Positions 63,995-64,000 of a stretch of 64,000 nt of DNA are shown one piece after another (position 1 is the first letter of the stretch; the number at the start of each line of letters is the position of its first letter). The notes beneath the pieces are model-generated. The model ran no database searches and had not been told where the DNA came from. It was given only the letters and a program-made list of their open reading frames with translations. Source of the stretch: Dyadobacter koreensis (GTDB lineage: Bacteria > Bacteroidota > Bacteroidia > Cytophagales > Spirosomataceae); assembly GCF_900108855.1 (NCBI RefSeq), contig NZ_FNXY01000001.1, positions 868,001 through 932,000 of the forward strand, written 5' to 3'. The translations under genes and the position numbers were made by a program.

Positions 63995-64000
63995 GACAAA

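Noticed and set aside
1..64000. tRNA, rRNA, CRISPR arrays and intact transposases
   Set aside because: None seen by eye. A GGTTCGA-like string at about 45369 is not part of a cloverleaf that I could fold.

Overview
The window comes from a Bacteroidota genome, most likely Cytophagales and Dyadobacter-like. Supporting features are a type IX secretion (T9SS) C-terminal sorting domain, SprB-like repeat protein, AraC regulator with a membrane-spanning N-terminus, secreted glycosidases of families GH110 and GH127, TAnnTTTG promoter elements, and the absence of strong Shine-Dalgarno sites. The genus is inferred from gene content and was not tested by a search. I saw no rRNA, tRNA, CRISPR array or intact insertion sequence.

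Region 1-13.2 kb (all minus strand) is a nearly complete urea locus. In transcription order it holds an outer-membrane porin, the urea ABC transporter urtABCDE, a NarX-like sensor kinase with a NarL-like response regulator, and urease ureA-ureB-ureC-ureE, with ureE running off the left edge. The promoters of the porin, urtA, the sensor kinase and ureA all carry copies of one palindromic element (TAC-S-TA-N-GTA). These look like the operators of the local two-component system. The locus therefore appears to combine uptake across both membranes, sensing and hydrolysis in one regulon.

Region 13.2-27.1 kb is more mixed. It has a small exported protein, a Tat-signal PLP enzyme related to SelA, a 1.7-kb gene-poor stretch, a decayed GH110 galactosidase gene, a Thr/Ser/Pro-rich secreted protein, a 2H phosphoesterase, a three-gene molybdenum hydroxylase operon and a GH127 gene interrupted by an in-frame stop codon.

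Region 27.1-45.5 kb is mostly ordinary housekeeping and accessory genes: YpfJ-type metalloprotease, NUDIX hydrolase, ankyrin protein, YihY, DUF2490, VOC protein, sodium/proton antiporter, nucleotidyltransferase, Tat-exported aminotransferase, Lys/Arg-rich mini-protein, S41 protease, AraC regulator, GNAT, purine permease with an exported MTA/SAH-type nucleosidase, a degenerate receiver protein, secreted proteins and a DMT transporter.

Region 45.5-64 kb has a T9SS surface-protein pair beside a LuxR-type regulator, a molybdenum-themed cluster (ModE-like regulator, a TonB-plug/cytochrome-peroxidase deletion chimera, a Cys-less molybdopterin-fold protein), Skp, a hybrid kinase with a LytTR regulator, a Dps-AhpD oxidative-stress pair, a secreted TIM-barrel isomerase, a 1345-residue membrane protein joining extracellular Cache-like sensing to a degenerate NTPase-like cytoplasmic part, DinB and a Crp/Fnr regulator. 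The best candidates for something undescribed are the urea-regulon palindromes with their NarX-like sensor, and the 1345-residue membrane protein.
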